Assembly: GCF_050436995.1 (NCBI RefSeq)
Contig: NC_134765.1
Location: 10,133,501 to 10,197,500, forward strand
Length of the DNA: 64,000 nt
Source: Anticarsia gemmatalis
Taxonomy: Eukaryota > Arthropoda > Insecta > Lepidoptera > Erebidae
Direction of reading: 5' to 3'
Numbering within the stretch: the stretch's first letter is position 1; every line of letters begins with the position of its first letter. Under the pieces are notes generated by a model. The model searched no databases. It was not told the DNA's origin and saw only the letters and a program-made list of their open reading frames with translations. Made by a program: the position numbers and the translations under genes. Shown in pieces: positions 37,550 through 49,500 of this stretch.

Positions 37550-40500
37550 TCATAACTCAGTGGTAGGTTCAGGCAGGGCCCCCGGCGCCCGGCTCGCCAT
37601 GATGCTGGCGGCCGCCGCTAGGAGCGCTAGTAGCGCGCTCGTGGCCGCCGCGGTCCATATAGACGGGTTGTTTAGCAAGCACAGAGCGTCGTACGAGTAG
37701 GCACATGTTAGGTCTGAAAAAAGATAATAATATGTATTACAGCTTACACTAAGCAAATGATGGGTTTCATCTTCCGAAACACTAAGGGATTCCAGATAGC
37801 TCGCACCAAAATTGTACTCTATAATGCGTTGGTCCGTAGTCGGCTTGAGTATGGAAGTATGGTGTGGAACCCCCATTATGCCGTTCACTCTCAACGCGTA
37901 GAAAGTATCCAGCGTGTTTTCACAAGAAGACTCGCATACGACGCCTCGGGAATATCCCACAGATCCCCTTACAAGCAACGTCTTGAGCATTTCAATATGT
38001 ATGCACTGCGAGAACGAAGACTCGTTCAAGACTTGCTGTTTCTGCATAAACTGGCCAATGGTGAATTGGATAATTCTGAATTGTTATCCCGCATTAAACT
38101 TAATGTTCCCCATAAAATACCACGATATCCCTCTAATAGATTTTACCACACGCCAACATCTAACACCAACATAGGTCTAAACTCTCCTATGCACAGAATG
38201 TGTAGGGAACTCAACCATGCCACCAAATCTCTGCCCGACATAGACCTGTATCACGATTCTAGATTTAAGCTCAAGAACCGAATCTACCAGTTCATTCGAA
38301 CCTCCAAGACTAACACCATCACCGAATGATCTCATTAGTCTCATTAGTGTTTGTATTTTTAATTTTTAATTTTATTCTTTTTAAAGTACTGTTATGATTA
38401 TTATTATGTTTTTACTTTCTTTATTCTTATTCACCTGTAGATACCCGTAGTTTTTAATGTTTTGTTATCTTGAATGTTATTTTTTTTTAAATGTATATAG
38501 TCTCATTTTCTATGTGAATGTCGGTTGTCCCGTAATTGGAAAATGTGACAGCCTTAGTAATTAAGAAAATATTTGATTGTATTTATACTCGCATTTTCTG
38601 TGGGAAAACCATAATAAATAAATAAATACACTATTCTTTCTTTTAACACAACTTCCACACTAAGATTTGCTCTTGTGTCGCGCTGACTTTTACAAACGTT
38701 CAAACAACGGACACAAAGCACAACCAGACCCGAAACAATTATTTGTGGATAGCACAAATAATTGTTTGTGGATCGCACAAATAATTGTTCCGTGCGGGAA
38801 TCGAACCCACTACCTCACGACGCAATGGTAGCGGCGTGGTGACCTTAACCACTGCGCCACGGAGGAGATTATAAAACGTGCATAAAAGCCCGAGGCATTA
38901 ATTGAAACTACATATACTTTAAGTGCCCTCTGTCAATCCGAAAATATTTAAAACAGTTTACGAGAGGAGAATCATTTTCCAAACGCAATGCAACATAAAG
39001 AGGCCGTGTTAGCCAGATAAGATTCCCCGTGATAGATATATATGTTACTGTAAAAGCCCGAACTGTGGTAAATCCTAAGATTTGCCGGTAAAACCTAAGA
39101 TTTACCAACTCTCAATGGTAAAAGTCCGAACAAGCCGGAGTTTAAACTATGTTACGGTATATAAACAACTCCTTCTTCATAAAGTTATAAAGAAGGAGTT
39201 TTGGGCTAAGCGACATGGATAGGTTAGGTTAGAACTTACTACTTACTTACCGGTACTTTATGTTATTTAACAGTAACATATACAAGGGATTCCGCGGCTT
39301 TAAATCTATTTCAATAAAATATGTTCAAGTACTCACAACTGATAATCATGTAAAGCAAGTTTCCTAACACAAAAGCAAGTAGCGCGACGACGGCGAAGGA
39401 TCCTCCCACGGCTATCGCCTTGTCAGCGGGATGAACCGCCCGTATCACTACCATTCCTTGCATGAGGAAACATGCCGCTGAAAATAACCACACAATTTTA
39501 TAATTTCAGATTATTATTATAAATAATAGATAATATTAGGTCGGGGAAAAAGTCTTTTCACATTATAGTATGTATGAACTTGTAATAAAATCTTTTCTCT
39601 ACACAAAAAAGCTCGATATTCGGGTTCCTCACGAGCTCACTGAAAGAAACCTAATGAACCGTGTACTAATTTGTAATTCTTGAAGCCAAAGAGATTTTAT
39701 TACAAGTTCGTACATACTATGATGCGAAACGAATTATACCCCTTAAAAAGACTTAAAAATCTCCTGCACTAAGAACTGCTTTTGTGTCACGGGAATTTTT
39801 ACAGATATACAACAATAGACACAAAGTACAACTAGACCCGGTACAACTATCTGTGGATCACACAAATATTTGTTCCGTGCGGGGATCGAACCCACGGCCT
39901 CCAAACACACTGGTAGTGGCGTGGCGACCACTTTAATCACTACGAGGCTTTCAAGCTATTAAAGGGTATAGTTACAGGTCAAGTAAGTACTTACTTAAAT
40001 GTTTATAAGTTAGTAGGGGTAAGCCTATGTATGTTAATATATTATAGGTACTTATTTGACTGCCTCCGTGGCGCAGTGGTTTAGGTCGCCACGCCGATAC
40101 CACTGCATCGTGAGTTCGATTCCCACACGGATCAATTATTTGTGCGACCCACAAAATTGTTTCGGGTCCGGTTGTGCTTTGTGCCCGTTGTTTGTATGTT
40201 TGTAAAAGTCCCCGCGACACAAGAGCAATTCTTAGCGCGGGGGATTTTTTTTTCTTTTTCTAAATTCTTTATTTATTAAACAGGATTATTGTACATAAAA
40301 TGACAATGTCTAACCTAAAACTTAAATGTAAGCAATAATCTCGCCGCATCTGACAATGGTTCAGCCATTAGTGCGGGAGTTGTCTTTGAAAAGAAAAAGA
40401 AACGTACCAGAGACAGCAAGCATCATGGTATAGAACACTTGGTAGGCAGAGAAGGCGAAGCGACACGACAGTAGCGCGCACGCGCCGCGCACGGCTCGCT

Positions 40501-43500
40501 GCGTGCCCGTCCCACATGAACAGTCGTGGAACAGTCTGGAAACACGGGGATTGGTATAAAACCCCTTGAAGATATTTTCTTGAATACTTGCCCCGGAATA
40601 TGGGAAAAATAGCCGTTTAAACTACTCCTTACTTGAATAGGATATTTAATGTCCTATTTCACAAAAAACTTTACCTTGCATCCTTAGTAGAACTCAGCGC
40701 CGCGCGCCGCGTAGACCGAAGTCGTGAACGGACCATAGGGATAAAAAGGCGATGCAAGTTTGTGTATGTGCTTGTTCACGTTGGAACTCGCGGGCGCGGT
40801 GGCGGTCGCGAGCGCGGGGACGTGCGAATTGTGTTCACGTTGGCCGCCAGGCGTTTGTTTCTAGCGACACGCTCAAACTGGCTCAAACTGGTTGAACTTA
40901 CTTGACGTCGCGGGTGAATCGCGCCCGCCACCGCTAGTTCGACGTGAACACACACGAACACCTTCACGCGTTTGAAATTGCCGCGAGCGCGCCGCGCGGG
41001 CCGCGCGCGACACCGCTAGCTTGCCCGCTACTTAGTCGCTAGTTTGTACGTGAACACTTGGGAACTACGCCATATGTTTGATATTTCGCGACCGCGCCCG
41101 CCACCGCGCCCGCGAGTCAACGAGAAAGAGCACTAAATCTTCTTAGATTTTCGCCAAATTGATAGTTTTTACATCTTTTCACGCGGGCGGAAGCTAGTTC
41201 TTTATAAAATTGCTAATATAGAATTGGTATACTTACTGGAATCCATTGAGATCCTCACAAGCAGAGCAGCCAGCGGTACATGGGGAGAAGTAAGTGGTGC
41301 TGGAATCTATCGCACATACTGGACTAAAGCCGGAAGTCTTCAAATTGCATCTGCAATCAAATAATAATATAAAGGTTTAAAGAGCACATTACTTTATATT
41401 AGCTTTAGGGTACCTAACAATAACAATGAACCAATTATTACGGGTAAGAAGCCAGTTGCGCTCACCAGTCGGTAAACGATCTGTGGGTTAAGCAACCCTT
41501 GGCGCGGTCACTCCAAAGATGGGTGACCGCATAGTGGTATTTGAGCTGGGCGTCTCCGTGCTTCGGAGGGCACGTTAAAAGTCGGTCCCGGTTGCTATCT
41601 ACTACGATAACAGTCGTTAAGCCATGTCAAAGGCCTTCGGGCGGCTTGAACAACTTTGACACTAGGTTGACCACTAACCATACGATAAGAAGAAGAAGTT
41701 TAACTCTTGCAAGAAATGTACATTTTCATAAATGTACATTTCTTGTAAAAACTGCCTTCTCATGAAGAATCAGTTTTTGACCCTGAAGCTGCCTCTTTGT
41801 ATTAACGACTTTTAAAAGTCTGCATCCGTTAAAGGCAAAATAGAAGAACGATTTGAAGGAGAAAGCATCCAAGGATGTTCCATCTTCCATCATCTTTTTA
41901 ATAACCAATTATTAAGACAATATACCCGCAACTTTTGCTACAGTTGGGATGATTGTAGACCCCGTCAGTCACGCCCGCGACGTCTCCCGTGTCACAGCTG
42001 ATGACGGTGATCACAATGAAGAACACGGCTACAAAGATGGCCACCACGGCCGCGACGCGAGATGCCGTGCTTGCCTTCACACCGTCGCTGCGACGCGCTG
42101 AGAAACGGACCCGGAAGATCTAGGGGAAAGATTGTACAAATATAGGTTAAGGGAAAGATTGTACAAATATAGGTTAAATTTAAAGGTTTGTCTGGTCTTA
42201 TTAGAGTAAGAAATTAAATAATTGTCTTTTTTTGTGAAATGACGAGAAAGACGGAAAATGCATGCGTTATTACGGTAAGCCAGTGACACCACTGCGGTTT
42301 CCTATGTGAATTTCTACTACCTTGAAGGTTTTTAATTTGCGTTTGTGAAGACGAACATTGTAAGCAGTGGAAAATAACGGTTTTGCTTGTAACGTAAGTC
42401 TTTAAACCAGGGGTTCCCAACCTTTTCTTAGTCCGGGACCACTTTTATATTATTCTTGTTAGTAGGGACCACTATGTATATTAAAAATAAAGTGTAATAT
42501 TATCGTCGGGAAATTTAAAATTTATAATCATTCGCGGACCATATTTTGACTGTCACGGACCACTGGTAGGGAACCACTGCTTTAAACTAACATTTAAATG
42601 ATAACAAAGACAGCAGAGAAAAGTAAATCAGCTCACCATTACAAAGAAGATGATGACGAGAGACCTGAAGATATCTGACAAAGTTCGAGAAGTTCTAGGA
42701 TCTTGTCTTATCGTCTCCACGTGGAACTTCGCCTAAAAAATAAAATGGTAGAAGTAAACTATTTAGTCCAGGAAGTAGTTAGTTTAAACGGCTATCAATA
42801 GTTCAACCCTCTTATTCATAAACACACTATAAACTTATTTTAGTTAATTAACTACTAAAATATGGTTTTCTCTTTTTCATTTCGCTAAGGAGTGAAAGAA
42901 ACAAAACTCTTTATAAGCCTTTCATAACTTCATATCATATTATGAATGAGAGGGTAAGACTCATGACTGCAATACTATCATGATGTAGGTAGATGCTCCC
43001 ATCATGCTTCCAATACACTTGTTATCTTACTTATTAGCACCTTTATATTGATTTAATTTATTTATATTATGACTTATGTGTGTTCGGTAGTGTTGGTAGC
43101 AGCTCCTTACATCATCAAAGATTTATATCTCATAGAGAGATTGTTAAAACTAATTGGCGATAAAAAGAGTGACCTGGGGTTTCTTGCCAGCTCTTCTCAT
43201 TGGCCCTACCTTCCGAACTGGCGGTAAATTCACTCCCTGTATCATTGACTATCATAAGTGTCAGTATTTGACCTATATGAATAACTGATTAGATTTTGAT
43301 TTTGATTTTGACTTTAGTGGTAAACGATGTCATAGAATTCGGTCTGTGTATAGCAAATTACAACAGATGGACGGGAATGCGGGACTGCGCGGATATTAAG
43401 TGTTACCTGCACATAAGCTCTATCGTAGTGTACGAAGCAGAAGACGGCAGCACTGAGGAAGGAAAGGCCCAGAGTCTGCAGCCACAACGCCTTGTTGCGG

Positions 43501-46500
43501 ACTATACGCCCCAATGATGCCGCGAAACCTGTTTAAGAGACATTAAAAGAGATTTAATTTAGCTTCAGTAGTACTTAAAAACGATTCAAGCAAATGTACT
43601 ACTGAACTACATATCTTTATACATATAATTCTTCTGTAAGTGTGTATGTCACTGAACTTCTCTGAAACGACTGGACCGATTTTGATGAAATTTTTTGTGT
43701 GTGTTCAAGGTGATCTGAGAATGGTTTAGATTATTAAAAAATGTTTAAAATTTATAATTAAAGACGTGTAGATAGGACAACGTCTGTCGGGTCCACTAGT
43801 TTATATATATAAATCATATCCATTTCCGTGACTTAAATCCTAGATCATGATGGTGACTAGTAGCTAGTGAATACAAGGGTTTCCTAATTATTTTAACAAA
43901 CACTTGACGTCTTGCTAGAAGCCATTTTTCAATAACAAGAAACCTAATATTCATGCTGGTTTAGTGTTCCTTGAATCGTGATCTACAAACCAGTATTAAT
44001 AGTGCGGTCCTCCTGTTCCACGCAGTCCTTCATCCTGGTGGGGAACAGCGTGAAGAGCACGGCGAACATGAGCGTCAGCATGCAGAGAGACAGGTGCGCC
44101 TCCCACCAGTCCTCACGCACGGAACCTGGTCGCAGCCAGTTGTTGCCGCTCAGCCCGAGGGACAGACGGATGGAGATGAGGATTCCTGGAGAACGGAAAA
44201 CGGTTATTAATATGTATGTGAGGCGCCCATAGCGCGCTCACCGGTCGGTAAACGATCTGTGGGTTAAGCATCCCTTGGCGCGCTCATTCTATAGATGGGT
44301 GACCGCATAGTGGTATTTGAACTGGGCGTCTCCGTGCTTCGGAGGGCACGTAAAACCGTCGGTCCCGGTTGTCATCTACTACGATAACAGTCGTTAATCC
44401 ACGTCAAAGGCCTTCGGGCGGTTTGAACAACTTTGAAAGATTGACCACTAACCATACGATGAAGAAGAAGATTAATATGTATTGATTAGAGTCACATAAA
44501 TTACTGTATGGTATACCATCGTATGTTTCCATTAAGTTTGGCCTCAGGCAGGCGTAAATCGTATGTTACATTTTGGGTCGTGGTCGACCGAGTACAATTT
44601 CGTGAGCAAAAACTTTTAACTAGCTATCAGATCTTTAAAAATGACAGCCAAGACCCAGAATTTAACGTGCCTTCTGAAATACAGAGGAACTCGGCTGTGG
44701 ACACCCATCCACGGAACAATCTCGGCAAGCGTAGAGATCAAACTTTGCCGATTGCTCGGTACTTAGCCACGAGCTCCTTAACAATTTCTTCATTATTTTT
44801 TTCTCCTATGATACTAAAATTACTTAATTACCTCAGTAAGGGATTATTCCGATACAAAAATGGTTAGATAAATATGTTAATCCACAATATACAAACTTTT
44901 CAATTATCTACTTTGACTGCCTCCGTGGCACAGTGGTTTAGGTCACCACGGTCACCATCGTTGACCTAAACGATGGTGACGAAAAAATTACGAAAAAACG
45001 ATACCATACCATTGTGCGATTCACAAATAACTGTTGTACTTTGTGTCCGTTGTTTGAATGTTTGTAAAAGTCCCCTCGGCACAAGACCTACTTTTAGTGC
45101 GGGAGTAGACTTTATAAAAAAAGAACTTACCGTAGAAGTAAGGTCCGTTCTGCGGGTCGTGGTCATCCAAGTACGTGAGGCCGTGAGACCAGATGCTGAC
45201 CTTGGTGAGTGTGCAGAGCAGCACTGTGAGAACCAGCATCACTGTTCTGCCGGTGATGTTGTTGTCCACCGTCGAGGATAAGCCAGTAGCAGCGCCGCAT
45301 AGCTCTGGGGAACATGATATAAGAAAGTTTAAGAAAATTTACTTTGACATAAAAATAACTTTTATATCACAAATCTTTGTGTGATGAGCACGAGTATTTC
45401 TTCTCAGCCTGGATGTTATGTGTCTATATAAGTATGTATTTAGAAGTATATAAGTATGTTCCGTTATTTGGTTACCATAGTACAAGCTCTGCTTAGTTTG
45501 GAATCAAATGACCGTGTGTCAGTTGTCTAATGATATTTATTTATTATTTATTTATTTACATCTTAGGCCCGACGCAAACCAACAAAGGCGCGGCAAAGAT
45601 ACTGAGACAAATTAATTAAAATAGACCTTAACTCATATATAATATGGTTTAAAACATGCCAGCTTGACGACGCCCCGCCACCTCAATCAGACGCTGAATC
45701 AGACCTTTGTCGTGCCGTTTTAATCCGTATGTTATAAACTTTAAGGTTTATTTTAAATTGATTTATTCTCGGTATCTTTGCCGCGCCTCCACAGGTTTGA
45801 GTCGGGCCTAAGGTTGGTTTGACAAAAGACTCACAATTATATCACCAGGTATTTTCATAATCTAAGCACAACCACATTGGGTATCTAAAGTCTTTAAACA
45901 TAAATCTCTAGTGGGTGTCACTAGACAGAGTAAGTAGCATTTTACATAAATCTGGAAAAAAGAAGCTTTAAACAAAAATAAAGGTTTTTTTTACCCGTTA
46001 TTGTCCCACTGCAGTTTTGTCCCACACCAGCCGCGCCGTCCGTCACCCATCCTGGAAATTTATACTTTTAGAAGTCGTTTTCTACCACGAGATTGATCAA
46101 AGAAGTTGGTCCACTTGAGTCGTTAAAAATAAAGGTTACAATATTTATCTTCAACATTTAAATTTAAAAAATAAATATATCAATTTGGACTTGTATTCGG
46201 AGATATACAGTTCTTGAAGGTATGCAAAATCCTCAACCCGAACATGGCCAGCGTGGTGGACTCAAGACTTTACCCCCTCATTCCGGGAAGAGACCCTTGC
46301 CCAGTGGTACTTTAATGGGATATATATTTTATTTTATTCGGGGATTTAGGTAGAAGGGTATCGAAATTATTTAATGGCACACTTGCTCTCCTGCCTTAAG
46401 TGCACGTACACCTGAACCAAGAAGGACTTATCTGAGGCAAGCCATGACGCCATTGCCGTTGCCGACTTTTGGTCGAAATATATCTGATATATCTAATTAT

Positions 46501-49500
46501 TATTATAACATATATATACGTAATAATACATATACTACTCGTATTTATTTACTGTTTACACAAAACTGAAGGTATCTAAAACTTTAAAAATCATTGACAC
46601 GAAGAAGAAGAAGAAGACTCTCATATACATATATAGTATATACTTATCTACATTTATGTACACTCACATGACCAAATTGTTATTTATTTGTATACCTTCT
46701 TCTCAACCTAATTTTCCTCCTTTATTATTTAAACTCCTACTTCATTAATCTCTGCATCACCCCAAAGTAGACTGGCAGAAAATGCCTTTGGCATTAAGTC
46801 CGCCTTTATACAAATTTTGTATAAGAAGTTTAAATAAATAAGACTCATAAAAATCACATTCGGCCTTACCAACATTAGCAGGAACGGAGACGGCGAAGGG
46901 GAACGCCAGCACCAGGAGCCCGCACGCCGAGGTGACCCCCAGCCACGAGGACAGCGCGAACTGCCGCCGTCCACGACCGAACCAAGCCACAGCTGCGCCC
47001 AGGGCCACTTCCACGCCAGCCGCGCCAACCATCACCCATTCTGGAAAATTATACTTTTAGAAGTTTTCTACCACGAGCTTGGTCAAAAAATTGGTCCATT
47101 TGTTTAAAAAGACGGCATTGCTCAAAATTTTATAAGTACACCCCTTCTGGAAAATTATACTTGTAGAAGTTTTCTACCACGAGATTGGTAAAAAAATTGG
47201 TCCATTCGTTTAAAAAGGCGGCATTGGCTTTTATACCGTTGATGAAGTTACATCACGTTATTTACTATATATAGTAGATTCTAGTAAACCATCTTACTAC
47301 CAGCGTCTCAAAGTCTTCGATCGACTGGCAGCGTCATGGAAATGATTTTTTGACTTTTTACTAACTCCGAGATGAGTACCGTTTCCAGTTATGACACCAT
47401 TTACTTTACGACTATGTCTATACCAAAGTAAACAAATTTGGCAACCCAACTCCTACGCAGTCAGTTAATTTCGATAAAACTGACCGCTATGGCGAGAATT
47501 TGACAAGAAAGTAGAAACCTATCAGTCCCAAATAGCTTTACCCTCTTATTCATAAAAATGTATTGAGAAATGAAAGGCTTATAAAAAGTTTTGCTTCTTT
47601 CACTCCTTAGCGAAATGAAAAAGAGAAAACATAATATATTCAGTCAATTTGGGTAACTTTGAATCATTTGGGTGTAACATTGAACGTGGGAATTTGAACT
47701 TGTTCGATTATTTTTTCATATGAAACCAACAGAATTGATAAAGGTTTATTTTAGTTTTGCAAACTTTTACTCAAATAATTCAAAGTTACCCAAATTGACT
47801 GTTCTAGTAGCGTTTTAACTAAAATAGGTTTATAGTGTGCTTATGAATAAGGGGGTTAGTAGATAAACTATAGTACCTTCAACCAGCATGGTGTGGTATC
47901 CCTGCGTGGCATCTCTCTTCAGCAGCAGATACACGTTGGTCTCCAGCAGTATGACGATGAGCAGCGCCCCCTGAAGGAACAGGTCGAACCGCTTCAGCGT
48001 CAGCACATATGTCACCAGGAAGAACCATAGCTTGTGGAATACTGGAATAAGAACAGATTATTTTACGATTGTGGCAATGTTAAATGAATTGTGAAGATAC
48101 CTTAGCTTATAAATAAATCTAGAGTAAGCTTGTGGTAGTTGATGCGTTTTTTATATTTCTCACTGACGGGTAGTTTGAAATGTTATTGAAAGAAGCAAGA
48201 TATTAGGTCGGGGAAAGAGTCTTTTCGCATTATAGTACCTATGTATAAAGTTGTAATAAAATCTTTTTTCTACACAAAACAGCTCGATATTTGGGTACCT
48301 CACGAGCTCACTGAAAGAAACCTAATGAACCGTGTACTCATTTGTGATTCTTGAAGCCAAAGAGATTTTATTACATATTCGTACATACTATAATGCGAAA
48401 AGACTTTTTCCCTGACATAATGTATTATGGATATTAGCCCGCTTAAAGTGGAGTAAGTACGAACACGAAGATTGTTAACACTATTTATTGCAACATCTTC
48501 TCCTTTCGAGTCTTCTCTGAGACTCTCAAAAGGACTAGCATTATATTTGAATTCAAAAAAAGTTTAAACATAGTATTTAAATCTAGGATTCAAAACCAAA
48601 TACCTTCAACACCATTGGAAATATCTTCAAACTTGGAACGCAAGGTAACATGAGCAGAACTGAGTTTACGTTCTATTTGTTTACAAAATCTGAATGTATT
48701 ATTACTAATCTTTAAATAACACTACTAATCCGTTAAAACACGAGTAGGCAACGTAATTGATAACCAAAGATTATAATTACGTATCAATGCTTAATTACGT
48801 TATTAAGCCGATAGGGGGCGTTGGTCCCGTATATCCTCCATGCTAATTACTATTCCTCTGTATCACAATTATCTGTTCAAGTAATCGGATTATGTAGATT
48901 ACATGGCCTTGTAGAGTAAGATCCCAGAGCTGCCAGACCTACGTCATTTTAGCAAAGCTGGAATTTTGAGGATCGTTAGTATAAAGGGTCTGTTAAGAGG
49001 TATGCACATCCACTACCTTGAAAGCGGGGCCGTTTCTGAGGTAGCGCGGAGTGAAGGTGCGTAAAAAACGACCCAACCTACGTTATAGTAGCAAAGTTGG
49101 TTTTCAGATATGTTATTAATGATATTATGTAGAATTAAAATTGACTATTGCCAGACCGTTTCCCGGGGCCATTACTTCTGCCAGACGCCTTAAATGTTGT
49201 TAAAAAATGAGGTCAACTACGTCATAGTAGCAAGCCTAAATTTTATATATGTTATTAAAGGTACAATTTTAAGAACCCCTGTATGCGGACAGACCATTCC
49301 GCAGGGCCCTTTGTCCTCTAGACGCCATTAAACTTTCCCTATTATGTAACATTTTTCACTGGTACTCTGCTCCTATTGGTCGTAGCGTGATGATATATAG
49401 CTTATAGCTTTTCTCAATAAATAGGCTATCCAACAGTAAAATATTTTTTTATTCGCACCAGTAGTTCCTGAGATTAGCGCGTTCACACAAACAAACAAAC

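Noticed and set aside
37550..38047. 165-codon minus-strand ORF as one protein
   Set aside because: Only the last 54 codons (37550-37713) are Oatp exon; the rest is antisense of the LINE.
37757..38329. Intact 190-codon ORF as a host gene
   Set aside because: Its sequence is the C-terminal part of a LINE reverse transcriptase ORF with a 3' tail, inside an Oatp intron and antisense to it.
40066..40140. tRNA gene
   Set aside because: A and B boxes are present but no cloverleaf or anticodon arm; the sequence continues into a SINE body shared with other copies.
41487..41530. 5S rRNA gene
   Set aside because: Only the internal promoter region matches and it is embedded in a repeated SINE, without the 5S ends.
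46729..47028. 99-codon ORF overlapping the Oatp exon
   Set aside because: Shadow frame of Oatp exon 46870-47040; the true frame shows the membrane segments.
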